Positions 17,326 through 26,168 are shown, numbered from the stretch's first letter. The stretch is 64,000 nucleotides of DNA from JBFLYC01 sp040756735 (GCA_040756735.1 JBFLYC010000020.1:1-64000), one strand, 5' to 3'. The notes: a model not told the origin generated them from the sequence alone. Numbers and translations: made by a program.

Positions 17326-19067
17326 TCAAACGAAGCATCATTGGGAAACTATGGTTTTCCCTTGTGCTGCTTATCATCATAATCTTGCTGTTTCTTAGTT
17401 TAGGCCTTTCTCGTCTTCTTGAAAACTTTTACTATTCACAAATATCTTCTGAATTGATGACTAGCGGGCAGCGCTTGGTTGAAGTAATTAATGCTAAAAA
17501 TGAAACGGAAACTCTGGTTAGAGATCTTAACCTTCTGAGCCATTTCATTGATGCCCATATAGTTGTTGTGGATAGGCAGGGTTTTGTGGAGGCCTGTGAT
17601 CCCATGATGGGACTTCCCATAGGGTCCTTGTTTAAACCCGATGAATTGGAAAGGGTTTTTGCCGGCCAGACAGTCACAAAAAGGGGATATCATCACCACT
17701 TTAATGACCCGATGCTTTCAGCAGCTGTACCAGCATTTAGTGATGGTGAAGTTAATAAAGTTGTCATGCTCTTTAGGCCAGTGGCGCCCATTACAGGTAC
17801 AATTAATCATATGCAGCTGCTGATATTTTACGCAGCAGTTGCTGCTATAGTACTGGCAAGTGTATTTAGTTTTTTCTTGTCGAGGACTTTATCAAGACCT
17901 CTGGTTCAGATGAAAAATGTAGCTGCTGAAATGGCAAAAGGCAACTTTGAAAACAAAGTCTATGTTACCAGTACAGATGAAGTAGGACTCTTGGGCAACA
18001 GTCTTAACCACCTGTCTGAACAGCTTAAACTTAAAATAAGCGAGCTGTCTCATGAAAAGGACAAGCTTGCCAATGTCCTGGCAAGTATGTCAGATGGAGT
18101 AATTACCTTTGATGCAGATGGTGAAATTGTATTAATTAACCCACCTGCACAAAAACTTCTTGAAAAAGACCCTGATGGTTTTGTCAATGATGAGTTTAGG
18201 CGGTTATTGCAAAATGTAAAAGATACAAAAGCGCCTTATCAGGGCGACATTGAGTTTTCCGGAAAGGTTATTTCTGTGAGGTTATCACTGCTATTTTCTG
18301 ATGGCCATGATGAGATCATTGGAGTTGTTGGCGTCCTGCAGGACGTTACCAAAGAGAGACATCTCGAGCAGATGCGCCGGGACTTTATAGCTAATGTATC
18401 TCATGAACTTAGAACTCCCCTTAGTTTAATACAGGGTTATTCAGAAGCGCTCCTTGATGGTGTTGCTGCCAGTCAGGAAGAACGGGAGAAATATCTAAAA
18501 ATTATTACCATGGAAAGCTTAAGATTAAAAAGAATGGTTAACGAATTTTTTGATTTGTCCCGGCTGCAAACAGGTCACTTCTCTTTAGTCAAGCAGCCTG
18601 TAAATATTCGCAACCTATTAATTTCGCTAGTTGAAAAATACAAACCTAAAGTGGATAAGGCAAACCTGGAATTTCAATTTGAGATACCGGATGATCTCCA
18701 TAAAGTCAATGGTGACTATGACAGGATCCAGCAGGTAATGATTAATCTGCTGGAAAATGCCCTAAACCACACTGAGAAGGGAAGTATTATTATTAAGGCC
18801 TTCCTCAAGGATAACCATAAAGTATGCGTGGAAGTGGTTGATACCGGCCAGGGTATTCCAGGAGAGGAATTAGACATGGTCTGGGAGAGATTTTACAAAG
18901 CTGACAAATCGCGCAACCGCTCCAAAGGCGGTACAGGCCTAGGCTTAGCCATAGTTAAGAGCATTGTTGAGGCTCATGGAGGAGAAGTATGGGCACGCAG
19001 TACAGTAGGAGAGGGCAGTACCTTTGGCTTTTGCATCCCCGTTGTTTCAGGGGATGCAGTGAATTGA
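17322..19067 (+). CDS. sensor histidine kinase (PhoR-like: TM, HAMP, PAS, HisKA, HATPase)
   Basis: A 581-residue membrane kinase. TM1 is at about 9-31, an extracytoplasmic sensor at 32-162, TM2 at 163-186, HAMP at 187-240, PAS at 250-345, then the dimerisation box FIANVSHELRTPLS with the phosphorylated His at about 361. The ATP-binding N, G1 and G2 boxes are NLLENALNHT, DTGQGIPGEE and GGTGLGLAIVKSIVEAHGG. It starts at ATG 17322, overlapping the regulator stop by four bases. The domain order matches PhoR/ResE/WalK kinases; phosphate sensing is inferred only from the upstream box. Confidence 0.92.
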   Translation: MIKRSIIGKLWFSLVLLIIIILLFLSLGLSRLLENFYYSQISSELMTSGQRLVEVINAKNETETLVRDLNLLSHFIDAHIVVVDRQGFVEACDPMMGLPIGSLFKPDELERVFAGQTVTKRGYHHHFNDPMLSAAVPAFSDGEVNKVVMLFRPVAPITGTINHMQLLIFYAAVAAIVLASVFSFFLSRTLSRPLVQMKNVAAEMAKGNFENKVYVTSTDEVGLLGNSLNHLSEQLKLKISELSHEKDKLANVLASMSDGVITFDADGEIVLINPPAQKLLEKDPDGFVNDEFRRLLQNVKDTKAPYQGDIEFSGKVISVRLSLLFSDGHDEIIGVVGVLQDVTKERHLEQMRRDFIANVSHELRTPLSLIQGYSEALLDGVAASQEEREKYLKIITMESLRLKRMVNEFFDLSRLQTGHFSLVKQPVNIRNLLISLVEKYKPKVDKANLEFQFEIPDDLHKVNGDYDRIQQVMINLLENALNHTEKGSIIIKAFLKDNHKVCVEVVDTGQGIPGEELDMVWERFYKADKSRNRSKGGTGLGLAIVKSIVEAHGGEVWARSTVGEGSTFGFCIPVVSGDAVN

Positions 19068-19114
19068 CGCTGCATCAGGCTGGATGAAAGAAACTATTTC
19101 AAGAAAACACCACA

Positions 19115-19169
19115 AAACACCATGGGCTGCTTATTTTGCTTGATGAGCAGCCAATAGTGTTTCTTTTTT
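19115..19169 (+). terminator. terminator of the two-component operon
   Basis: Outer arms AAACAC/GTGTTT and inner arms GGCTGCT (19125-19131)/AGCAGCC (19146-19152), followed by a T-rich run ending near 19169. Confidence 0.7.
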
Positions 19170-19210
19170 CGTCCTGGCGTTCTTCCACCTCTTATATCCA
19201 GTTCCCACCT

Positions 19211-21121
19211 CTAATTGATTCCTAACTTGGCACGTTTTTTGTTAATATGTTCTTCGATACCGTTGGCGGCTTCCACTGGATCGTCCCCAACCGCTACCTT
19301 GCCGCCGGTTAAGCCCTCGATATCCTGGGTCAAAAGCTTGGTAAGCTCCGGACCGCCGGCGACAGGCGGGACAGGCGATAAATGAGTGTAAAGGCCATAG
19401 GCCAGGGCAAAAAGTGCATCAATGGTAGCTTTTTGCTCAAGCCATTCAGGAGCGCTGACAGCTACAGGCAGGTCTGCTGTGTCAACACCTAAAGCATCGG
19501 CTACAGCAGTCACCAGCATGGAGATTCTGCCGGTGTCCGTGCAGGTTCCAAAGCTTAATACAGGAGGAATTCCCAGGCTGCCGCAGATTTCTTTCAGTCC
19601 CGGACCGGCATACTGCAAGGCGTCTTTATTGGCCATGCCTGCTACTTCTAGGCCATGGTTCCCGCAGCCACCTGCAACTATTAAGATATCTCTTTTAACC
19701 AACTCTTTAGCCAAGTTAACAGTGGTCCAATCTTGAGGTCCGTTTTTTAAAGTGGTGCAGTTTACTATAGCTACCACACCTTTGATTTTACCTGCTTTAA
19801 TCACGTCCAGGAACGGGTCTAGGTTACCGCCAAGGGCACCAAGTATAGCTTCAGTTGAGAAACCGGCTATGGCTTTGGTGGTTTTTTGAGGTACATATGG
19901 TTTTACATGCTGCCTTCTTATTGGATAGTTCGCTATTGCCCATTCCAAGAGCTTATGTGCAATGGATACTGCTTCAGGTGGTTTGTAATCGAGGTTCTTT
20001 TCAACTTTAGGGATTCTTACAAGGTCGTTTATTGAAACCAGGGTAACCTTATATTTTTCTCCGTAAGGATGAAGATTTGGTGGGGAGCAGTTTTCATCCA
20101 TGGCAAATACATCCACAGTTCCAGTTGCCAGCAAGGGCTCAATGGAAAGCCAGTTTCCTGTGTGACCTACAAAGACGTCATCCATGGGGAAACGCTGCAG
20201 TATTTCCTGCCCTGTTTCTATAGAGCCAATGATTCTTATTCCTTTAGCTCCGGCTTGTTTGGCCTTTTCCTGCCACTGGTATTTTTTAGCTTCGTATAAC
20301 GTGGCGATGCCTACCCAGGGTTCATGGCCGTTAAAGACTATATTAACATAGTCAGGGTCCATAATGCCCAAATCCATATTTACCTCGTGGGGGGTAGGCG
20401 TTCCAAAAAGAATATCCTGCACCATTTCCAAGGGTAATTGGGCCCCGTAAATACAGGCAATTCCTAAACGTAAAGCCTTGCGGGCCAGAGATATGTAGTC
20501 CCCGTCCACATTAGTCAAGCAGCTGGCAGTTGCGTCTTTAATTTCATGGAGTACCCCTGCCGGGTAGATAGCCAGATCCTGCCAGATTTTTTGCCTCTTT
20601 TTGGGTGCAAAGATTTGGATTAGCTTGCTGGGCTCTTGATAATCCTTGGAAAGCTCGGCTATGAAATAATCAGCAAGTCTTTCAGCCACCTGTTCTTGGG
20701 AACCCGATGCGTCAATATTTAGTTTACCTGCCATGTCATAGAGTTTATTCTTATCAGTGATTCCATAAGGCGTTTTGCCTTGAGCCGTAGCTTTTAAGGT
20801 GCTGAAAGCCATGAAAGCATGGTGTGAATAAGTGGCTGTTCCCATCACATTTCTTAGGAGCATATCGCGCATGGCCATGGCATCCGGACTGATGCCGCAC
20901 ACACCCAGTTCAGCTCCGCTCTTGTGGGAAATCCTGCAAGGCCCGTTGCTGCACAGCTGGCAGCTTACTCCCTCGGTACAGAAGTTACAGCGAATTTTAT
21001 CCTGGGGATCCATTCTATCAAAAGCTGTGCTCATCCCGTCAGGTTTTAGTCTTTTTTCATACATTTCCTGGACCGAATCATGATAGCTGACCCGGCCGTC
21101 TATACGGTAATCCTTTGCCAT
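19211..21121 (-). CDS. cooS: anaerobic carbon monoxide dehydrogenase catalytic subunit
   Basis: A 636-residue Ni-Fe CO dehydrogenase, which interconverts CO and CO2 in the cytoplasm. The N-terminal cluster region has Cys45-X2-Cys48 followed by Cys54, 57, 62 and 75 (CNFCTEGVSCQLCSNGPC). The last four fit the B-cluster spacing; the CX2C pair fits the two-iron D-cluster described for Desulfovibrio vulgaris rather than the CX7C of Carboxydothermus CODH-II. Later conserved parts are FNGHEPWVG, VNCTTLKNG, VAGGCGNHGLE and FGTCTDTGR. No cooC, cooF, hydrogenase or acetyl-CoA synthase genes are adjacent, so the electron partner is elsewhere. The start ATG at 21121 is preceded by GGAGGAATAAGAG. Confidence 0.96.
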   Translation of the reverse strand: MAKDYRIDGRVSYHDSVQEMYEKRLKPDGMSTAFDRMDPQDKIRCNFCTEGVSCQLCSNGPCRISHKSGAELGVCGISPDAMAMRDMLLRNVMGTATYSHHAFMAFSTLKATAQGKTPYGITDKNKLYDMAGKLNIDASGSQEQVAERLADYFIAELSKDYQEPSKLIQIFAPKKRQKIWQDLAIYPAGVLHEIKDATASCLTNVDGDYISLARKALRLGIACIYGAQLPLEMVQDILFGTPTPHEVNMDLGIMDPDYVNIVFNGHEPWVGIATLYEAKKYQWQEKAKQAGAKGIRIIGSIETGQEILQRFPMDDVFVGHTGNWLSIEPLLATGTVDVFAMDENCSPPNLHPYGEKYKVTLVSINDLVRIPKVEKNLDYKPPEAVSIAHKLLEWAIANYPIRRQHVKPYVPQKTTKAIAGFSTEAILGALGGNLDPFLDVIKAGKIKGVVAIVNCTTLKNGPQDWTTVNLAKELVKRDILIVAGGCGNHGLEVAGMANKDALQYAGPGLKEICGSLGIPPVLSFGTCTDTGRISMLVTAVADALGVDTADLPVAVSAPEWLEQKATIDALFALAYGLYTHLSPVPPVAGGPELTKLLTQDIEGLTGGKVAVGDDPVEAANGIEEHINKKRAKLGIN

Positions 21122-21160
21122 CTCTTATTCCTCCAAGAAGATATTATTTTCCTGATTAGT

Positions 21161-21302
21161 ACTACAGCGAAATTTAGCTATTAGCGGAGCCATCGGGACG
21201 GTTCGAGCGTCACCGTAGCGCAGCGAAGGTCTGAAGGGAAGACGATGGAACCGTCCCCCATGGCTTAGCGATGTAACGAAACGAGTAACCTATCGCTGTA
21301 GT
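21161..21302. repeat. 142-bp inverted-repeat element (GGGACGGTTC family)
   Basis: Outer arms ACTACAGCGA (21161-21170)/TCGCTGTAGT (21293-21302) and inner arms GGGACGGTTC (21195-21204)/GAACCGTCCC (21248-21257) frame a GC-rich core between cooS and ygbA. The inner motif is the same GGGGACGGTTC word repeated at 54.65-54.85 kb. It looks like a small non-autonomous or REP-like repeat. The rest of the gap (21122-21432) shows no gene. Confidence 0.6.
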
Positions 21303-21432
21303 ATTAGTATTGGTCAAATCAGCCTAAAACATAAACACTTTGTTAATTTATTTATTGTTAAAGTGACAATTATCATAGAAATAGGCGATGGTAAAATGTA
21401 GAATGGTATATGGTGAAAAGGAGGTTTGAGAA

Positions 21433-21765
21433 ATGCAACATGAACAGCATGCAATAGTTGATAAAGATATCAAAATTTTAGTGGATTTCATTAGGGTGTT
21501 TTGTAAAGAAAACCATAGCCAAGAGCCAAAGGAGATTTTGGAGGGGACCAATGTAAAACTGTGTAATGATTGCATGGAACTAGCTTTGTATGCCATAAAA
21601 AAAAGACAGCAATGCAGAAAAGATCCAAAACCTGCCTGCAAAAAATGTGATACCCCGTGTTATGCCCCTAAATATAAGGCGAAGATTAGGGAAGTTATGA
21701 AATTTTCCGGTAAATATTTTGTTTTAAGAGGCAGGCTGGATTATTTATATCATTATTTTAGTTAA
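21433..21765 (+). CDS. ygbA: YgbA-like nitrous-oxide-stimulated promoter family protein
   Basis: A 110-residue cytoplasmic protein with conserved cysteines: KLCNDCMELALYA, RKDPKPACKKCDTPCYAPKY, then IREVMKFSGKYF. The pattern CxxC...CxxCxxxCY and the following RxVMRxxG match E. coli YgbA, whose gene is under NsrR control and responds to nitric oxide. The four-cysteine arrangement could bind metal or a cluster; no activity is established. The ATG at 21433 follows AAAAGGAGG with a nine-base gap. It is divergent from cooS, whose clusters are NO-sensitive. Confidence 0.8.
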   Translation: MQHEQHAIVDKDIKILVDFIRVFCKENHSQEPKEILEGTNVKLCNDCMELALYAIKKRQQCRKDPKPACKKCDTPCYAPKYKAKIREVMKFSGKYFVLRGRLDYLYHYFS

Positions 21766-21860
21766 GAGCTCAGAAAAAGCTTCAGGGATAGTGCAATATT
21801 TCCATCATGTTTAATATCAATAACCCAGAATAGCAGTATTACCCATACTAATGATAATAA

Positions 21861-21889
21861 AAGATCTACCCAAGAGGGAGGTCTTTTTT
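21861..21889 (+). terminator. terminator of ygbA
   Basis: AAGATCTACCC pairs imperfectly with GGGAGGTCTT, followed by six T residues, about 95 bp after the ygbA stop. Confidence 0.55.
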
Positions 21890-21965
21890 GTTTTAAAAAA
21901 TTCCAAATTATATATTTTTTAGGAAGGATTAATGCAATTTTTGAAGAATAAAAACATTAAATATT

Positions 21966-21999
21966 TGAGCAAACATTACAACTCATGAACAAATGTTCA
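21966..21999. promoter_or_regulatory. DeoR-type composite operator upstream of the surface 5'-nucleotidase
   Basis: Palindrome TGAACAAATGTTCA at 21986-21999, with a half-site TGAGCAAA at 21966-21973, exactly 20 bp upstream. The palindrome closely matches the B. subtilis DeoR operator ATTGAACAAAATTTCAAT. A possible -10, TATAAC, lies at 22026-22031. Confidence 0.75.
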
Positions 22000-22083
22000 A
22001 AAACTTATAGCAACCTTAACTTTTCTATAACCTAAAATTTACCAAGACAGTTTAGTATTAAAAATGAGATTGGAGGGTATCTA

Positions 22084-23901
22084 ATGAAAACAGTTAAAAA
22101 ACTAGGATGTCTGCTCATGGTGATAGCGCTAATTATTGGTATTTTTGTGCCAATAAGCGGTTTCGCTGCCACCGAAACTACTACTATTGTTAATAATATA
22201 ACAATGGTAAAAGAGAATTCGACAGAAGCAACTCAGTTGAATCAAGTTGATATTGTCACATTTAATGACTTCCATGGCAGCTTGGCAGAAGATCCCAGAG
22301 AAGGTAGAAATGCTGGTATGGCTAAGCTTGTAACTGCAGCTAGAGAAGCTTATGCAGCAAACCCTAATACCATAATTGTAGCTGGCGGAGATAACTACCA
22401 GGGTAGTGCATTATCAAACTTGACCTATGGTGCACCTGTTTCAGCAATGATGAAGGCTATGGGAGTAACTGCTTCAGCTGTTGGAAACCATGAATTTGAT
22501 TGGGGAGTTCACTTGATCGAACAGTGGGCTAGGGATGGTGGCTTTGAGTTCTTAGCTGCCAATATATATGACAAAGCCACTGGTGAACCGGTAACCTGGG
22601 CTAAACCTTATCTAATTATTGAAAAGGGTGGTATCAAGGTTGCTTTTATTGGGCTTGCCCATCCTGATACTGCTGTTTTGACAAAGAGGGAGTACGTTGA
22701 AGGAGTAGAGTTTACTGATCCTGTTGAAGAAACAATAAAATGGGTTGAATATCTAAAAGATGGAAATGCACAAGCAGGAATACCCGATGTTATTATTGCT
22801 TTAACTCATATAGATTCAGATCAGAACAGGGATACTAAAGAGATTACCGGTAATGTTGTTAAGCTGGCAAATAATGTTCCCGGATTAGATGCCATTGTAT
22901 CCGGACATAGTCATAGAAGTGTTGCCGGAACTGTAAATGGTGTAGCAATTGTGCAGGCAGGTGCCTATGGAAGAATGTTTGGCAAATTATCAATTATGTT
23001 AAATGAAGAAGGTAAAGTAATAGAAATTATACCTTCTCTTGATGATATATCCATGAGAAAAAGTGATATGATACCCAATCCAGAGGCTGCAGAACAATTT
23101 GAAACATTTAATGAAGAACTAAAGCCCATTCTCGAGGAACAACTGGGTACAGCAACTGCAGATTTTACCCATGACAGAACTCAGCCAAATGTATCATTGT
23201 TAGGCAAATGGGCTGCAGAAGTAATGAAAAAGAAAACAGGCGTCCAAGTGGCTATTCAAAATGGTGGCGGTTTAAGACGCACAATGGCTGAAGGCAAGAT
23301 CACCATGGGTGACTTATATGAGATAATGCCCTTTGATAATGGTCTGGTGACAATGGAACTCTCAGGTGCAGACCTTAAAAAAGCAATTGACCACGGTATC
23401 ATGAATCCAAATGTTACAGATGGTCAATTTGCAGGGCTTATAGTTGTATTCGATGCAGAAGCGGAATTTGGCAATCGAATTGTTTCAATAACATTGGAAG
23501 ACGGCACACCATTAGTAATGGATCAATACTATACGGTAGTTGTACCAGACTTTATTTTCACTGGTGGAGACAACTATGACTTCACGAATGCTAAAAATGT
23601 TGTAGAAACATATATTCCTGTAAGGGATATGTTGGTGGAAGCAGTAAAGGAAGCAAAAATATTAACTCCGGAACCGGTAACATACATAATTGAGAAATCT
23701 CAAGTTGCTGAAGTTGTTCAAGCGGTTATTGAAGAAGTTAAAGAGCCAGAAGTAATCATTTATGTAGTAAAAAGTGGTGATGTTCTTTCAAGAATTGCCA
23801 AAATGTTTAATACCACTTATCAAAAACTGGCAGAATACAATGGAATTAAGAATCCACACTTGATTTTCCCAGGACAAAAAATTGAAATTCCTGTCCATTA
23901 A
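22084..23901 (+). CDS. secreted 5'-nucleotidase/metallophosphatase with C-terminal LysM
   Basis: A 605-residue exported enzyme of the UshA/YfkN type. Signal peptide residues 1-28 end at GFAA. The calcineurin-like metal motifs are FNDFHG, GGDNYQG, GNHEFD, LTHID and SGHSHRS. The 5'-nucleotidase C-terminal domain includes QNGGGLRRTMAEG and IMPFDNGLVTMELSG. A LysM domain (YVVKSGDVLSRIAKMFNTT) at about 557-605 would hold it on peptidoglycan. It likely removes phosphate from extracellular nucleotides so that nucleosides can be imported by the Nup system at 40-43.7 kb. A DeoR-type operator lies 85 bp upstream, and GGAGGG precedes the ATG. Confidence 0.93.
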   Translation: MKTVKKLGCLLMVIALIIGIFVPISGFAATETTTIVNNITMVKENSTEATQLNQVDIVTFNDFHGSLAEDPREGRNAGMAKLVTAAREAYAANPNTIIVAGGDNYQGSALSNLTYGAPVSAMMKAMGVTASAVGNHEFDWGVHLIEQWARDGGFEFLAANIYDKATGEPVTWAKPYLIIEKGGIKVAFIGLAHPDTAVLTKREYVEGVEFTDPVEETIKWVEYLKDGNAQAGIPDVIIALTHIDSDQNRDTKEITGNVVKLANNVPGLDAIVSGHSHRSVAGTVNGVAIVQAGAYGRMFGKLSIMLNEEGKVIEIIPSLDDISMRKSDMIPNPEAAEQFETFNEELKPILEEQLGTATADFTHDRTQPNVSLLGKWAAEVMKKKTGVQVAIQNGGGLRRTMAEGKITMGDLYEIMPFDNGLVTMELSGADLKKAIDHGIMNPNVTDGQFAGLIVVFDAEAEFGNRIVSITLEDGTPLVMDQYYTVVVPDFIFTGGDNYDFTNAKNVVETYIPVRDMLVEAVKEAKILTPEPVTYIIEKSQVAEVVQAVIEEVKEPEVIIYVVKSGDVLSRIAKMFNTTYQKLAEYNGIKNPHLIFPGQKIEIPVH

Positions 23902-23920
23902 AGAAACTGATATATATTTG

Positions 23921-23956
23921 CTAAAACGCTTTGTTCCTTGGAACAAAGCGTTTTAG
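23921..23956 (+). terminator. 17-bp perfect hairpin after the nucleotidase gene
   Basis: Left arm 23921-23937 (CTAAAACGCTTTGTTCC) pairs perfectly with 23940-23956 over a two-base loop; the distal arm ends in TTTTAG. Probably a terminator, bidirectional by symmetry. Confidence 0.65.
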
Positions 23957-23997
23957 CTAGTCCATATTAATAATATACAGAAAATGAGGCGTGTCAG

Positions 23998-24455
23998 GTG
24001 AAACTCAATAAATTGTTAATATCTGTAGTTCTAATTTCAATATTAATAAATAGTCTGTTTGCCTACCAGGCATATGGAGGAGACAAGACCTATAAAGAAG
24101 AGTTAACAGAATACTATGAAAAGAAGATGGAAAAGCCTTTCTTTTTACTTATAGCTTTAGGCGGCTTAAAGGGAGCAAAAACAATCATCACCTTAGGCAT
24201 TACTGGAATGATAATCATTTTTGTATATATTCCCTATTAGGTGCCATCGGAGGAGTTTTTGTTGCAGGATTAATTGCTGGAGGGGCGATACATCTGATGC
24301 TTTTGTTTACAGCCTTTAAAATGACACCCAGAGAGATAGTTAATTTAGATTTGATAGCATCTGAAATAATTAGGGCTATGGCCGGAAGTATAGGCCTAAT
24401 AAGCGCGATTCCGTTAACTGCATTTATTGGGGCCACCATGGGCAAAAAAAGGTAA
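23998..24455 (+). pseudogene. internally deleted YibE/F family membrane protein
   Basis: The first 80 codons give a signal/transmembrane start and the helix LKGAKTIITLGITGMIIIFVY, matching the first membrane helices of YibE/F proteins. A stop at 24238-24240 follows. From 24240 another frame reads GAIGGVFVAGLIAGGAIHL and ends with AGSIGLISAIPLTAFIGA at TAA 24453-24455, which matches the YibE/F C-terminus. About 200 central codons present in the intact copy at 33715 are missing. It directly follows the surface nucleotidase gene. Confidence 0.75.
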
Positions 24456-24650
24456 TTTTTGGCCCGGGAGATGTTCTGCTATTTCATAATAGCGGCAACC
24501 TGGTCCACTCTTCCGGTGGCAGTCGCCTTAACACGGTGGCGGCACTACCCAAAAATCACTGTATTGCAATAACCTCTTTGAGGGAGGCTGTTGTTATTTA
24601 GCCATGAACATTTATAATTATAGGTATTATAAAATTAAAGGAGCTATTTA
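24456..24650 (+). other. GC-rich structured leader upstream of uppP, unidentified
   Basis: Between the yibE/F relic and uppP, 24491-24550 is distinctly GC-rich with repeated GGTGGC words and short self-pairing arms (GGTGGCAGTCGCC and GGTGGCGGCACTACC). A hairpin around CCTCTTTGAGG at 24573-24583 follows. It could be a structured leader RNA controlling uppP, or a repeat relic. I could not match it to a known riboswitch class. Confidence 0.3.
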
Positions 24651-25451
24651 ATGAATGACATATTAATTGCAGTGATATTAGGCATAGTAGAAGGCTTAAC
24701 TGAATTTATACCGGTTTCATCAACTGGTCACTTGATTATTGTAAGTAAGTTTGTAGAATTTGAAGGTCAATTTGCTACTACATTCAATGTTGTCATTCAA
24801 GTAGGAGCCATACTCTCTGTAATAATTTATTTTCGGCGCAAACTCATTCCCTTTGGCAGGAACAAAACTATCTCGGAAAAGGCTTTGACATGGACCATTT
24901 GGAAAAAGACTATTGTTGGTGTTCTTCCGGCGTTGTTTTTGGGCGCTTTATTTGGAAGCAAGATTGAGGAACTGCTGTTTAATCCTTTTACGGTATCCAT
25001 TGCATTAGTTATCGGCGGAATATTTTTAATAATAATTGAAAAACAAAATAAATCAAATATCATTTCTTCCATTGAGAAATTGGATTATAAGACCGCATTT
25101 TTAATTGGAATTGTACAGTGTCTGGCCATGATACCAGGCACATCCAGATCGGCAGCTACTATAATAGGCGCAATGATTTTTGGATGCTCCCGTGTAGTAG
25201 CAGCAGAATTTTCCTTTTTCCTGGCTATCCCAACAATGATTGCCGCCTCTTCATATTCTTTGTTGAAATCAGGGTTTAGCTTAAATCTTATGCAAATCCA
25301 GACATTGTCTGTTGGATTTATAGTCTCGTTTATTGTAGCTCTATTAGTTATAGCAGGATTCATGAAGTATATTTCTCGAAACAGTTTCAAACCTTTTGGA
25401 TATTACAGGATATTGTTAGGACTGTTAGTAATTATATATTTTGCATTTTAG
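24651..25451 (+). CDS. uppP: undecaprenyl-diphosphatase UppP (BacA)
   Basis: A 266-residue, eight-helix membrane enzyme that dephosphorylates undecaprenyl pyrophosphate on the outer face so that the lipid carrier of cell-wall synthesis can be reused; overproduction gives bacitracin resistance. Both catalytic signatures are intact: EGLTEFIPVSSTGHL near residues 14-28 and PGTSRSAATIIGAM near 162-175. AAAGGAG precedes the ATG. It has its own upstream leader and its own downstream hairpin, so it appears to be a single-gene unit inserted among the nucleotide genes. Confidence 0.95.
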   Translation: MNDILIAVILGIVEGLTEFIPVSSTGHLIIVSKFVEFEGQFATTFNVVIQVGAILSVIIYFRRKLIPFGRNKTISEKALTWTIWKKTIVGVLPALFLGALFGSKIEELLFNPFTVSIALVIGGIFLIIIEKQNKSNIISSIEKLDYKTAFLIGIVQCLAMIPGTSRSAATIIGAMIFGCSRVVAAEFSFFLAIPTMIAASSYSLLKSGFSLNLMQIQTLSVGFIVSFIVALLVIAGFMKYISRNSFKPFGYYRILLGLLVIIYFAF

Positions 25452-25537
25452 AATGTCATTAATGCCCTTCACAAATAAACTCTGCATCCTCCATTGTGTA
25501 TTCTATTCCATGGGGGATTTTTATTTAAGGATAATAG

Positions 25538-25573
25538 CCCTTTGCACCTCATAGGACATGCAAAGGGTTTTGA
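25538..25573 (+). terminator. terminator downstream of uppP
   Basis: CCCTTTGCA (25538-25546) pairs with TGCAAAGGG (25559-25567), followed by TTTTGATTTTC. Almost the same hairpin stands between deoR and gdhA at 46314. Confidence 0.6.
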
Positions 25574-25587
25574 TTTTCTTAAAATAC

Positions 25588-25632
25588 TCAGGGCAATATT
25601 TTTTGCATACATGGCGCTGGCAACTTTTATGA
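25588..25632 (-). pseudogene. relic of a glutamate dehydrogenase C-terminus
   Basis: On the minus strand this reads KVASAMYAKNIAL, matching the last residues KVANAMYAQGIAW of the intact gdhA at 46362-47699. The adjacent hairpin (25538-25567) corresponds to the gdhA-distal hairpin at 46314-46345. This appears to be the 3' end of a lost or duplicated gdhA; upstream sequence is no longer recognisable. Confidence 0.5.
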
Positions 25633-25937
25633 GGTTTATGATTTGTTATCTCATCCAAAAGGTAGCAGCCATCAGCAATAGCAGCCTGGAAATTGAACAT
25701 TACAAAAATTAATATTGGTTTAATATGCCTTTTACCCTATATTTACTTTTTTATAACATGATATAGACAAAAAATTAACAGGGAGGACATATTAGGCATT
25801 GACGTAGCATGGGAGTGGCACACCTGTGAAAATAAGATGGCCGAAAGAATGAGTGTCTAGCTCCTGATGAGGGGTAAAATTTTAAAATTTTATGTTTTCC
25901 AAGCAGGATAAATCCAAATTTTGTAGAATTAATATTG
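25633..25937. other. non-coding stretch before the giant surface-protein gene
   Basis: No convincing gene. A GC-richer block at 25790-25875 begins with GGGAGG and could encode only about 20 residues before a stop at 25858. The remainder is AT-rich. Together with the operator downstream it forms a 600-bp regulatory region for the gene at 26169. Confidence 0.3.
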
Positions 25938-25971
25938 CGAACAAAAGTTATATACAATGAACAAATGTTCA
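25938..25971. promoter_or_regulatory. DeoR-type composite operator upstream of the giant surface protein
   Basis: Palindrome TGAACAAATGTTCA at 25958-25971 (identical to that at 21986) with half-site CGAACAAA at 25938-25945, again exactly 20 bp upstream. A leader of about 200 bp separates it from the start codon. Confidence 0.75.
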
Positions 25972-26168
25972 ATAAATGCATTTGCAGCGTTACAAAATAG
26001 ATGATAGCAAGCTAAACCTTCAGTCAAGTGTGTTGCTTTATTAACGGTAAACAAAAATTTAATTTTAAAGAGAGGTGAAGAGAGTACACGTTTAATAACC
26101 GGGTGTAGTTAAAAAGGTTAAGTTAGATTGTTATTATTCTAACTAAAGGAAAAAAGGGAGGAAAGATT

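Noticed and set aside
23998..24240. 80-codon frame as a functional small membrane protein
   Set aside because: Its sequence continues as YibE/F in another frame just downstream, so it is better read as part of a deleted yibE/F pseudogene.
25494..25712. 72-codon plus-strand frame after uppP
   Set aside because: It covers the uppP terminator and the minus-strand gdhA relic, has no ribosome site, and its product resembles nothing.
25855..25875. CTGATGAG followed by GGGG, with an upstream CGAAA, suggesting a hammerhead ribozyme core
   Set aside because: The flanking arms do not pair as stem II or III require, so it is a chance match.
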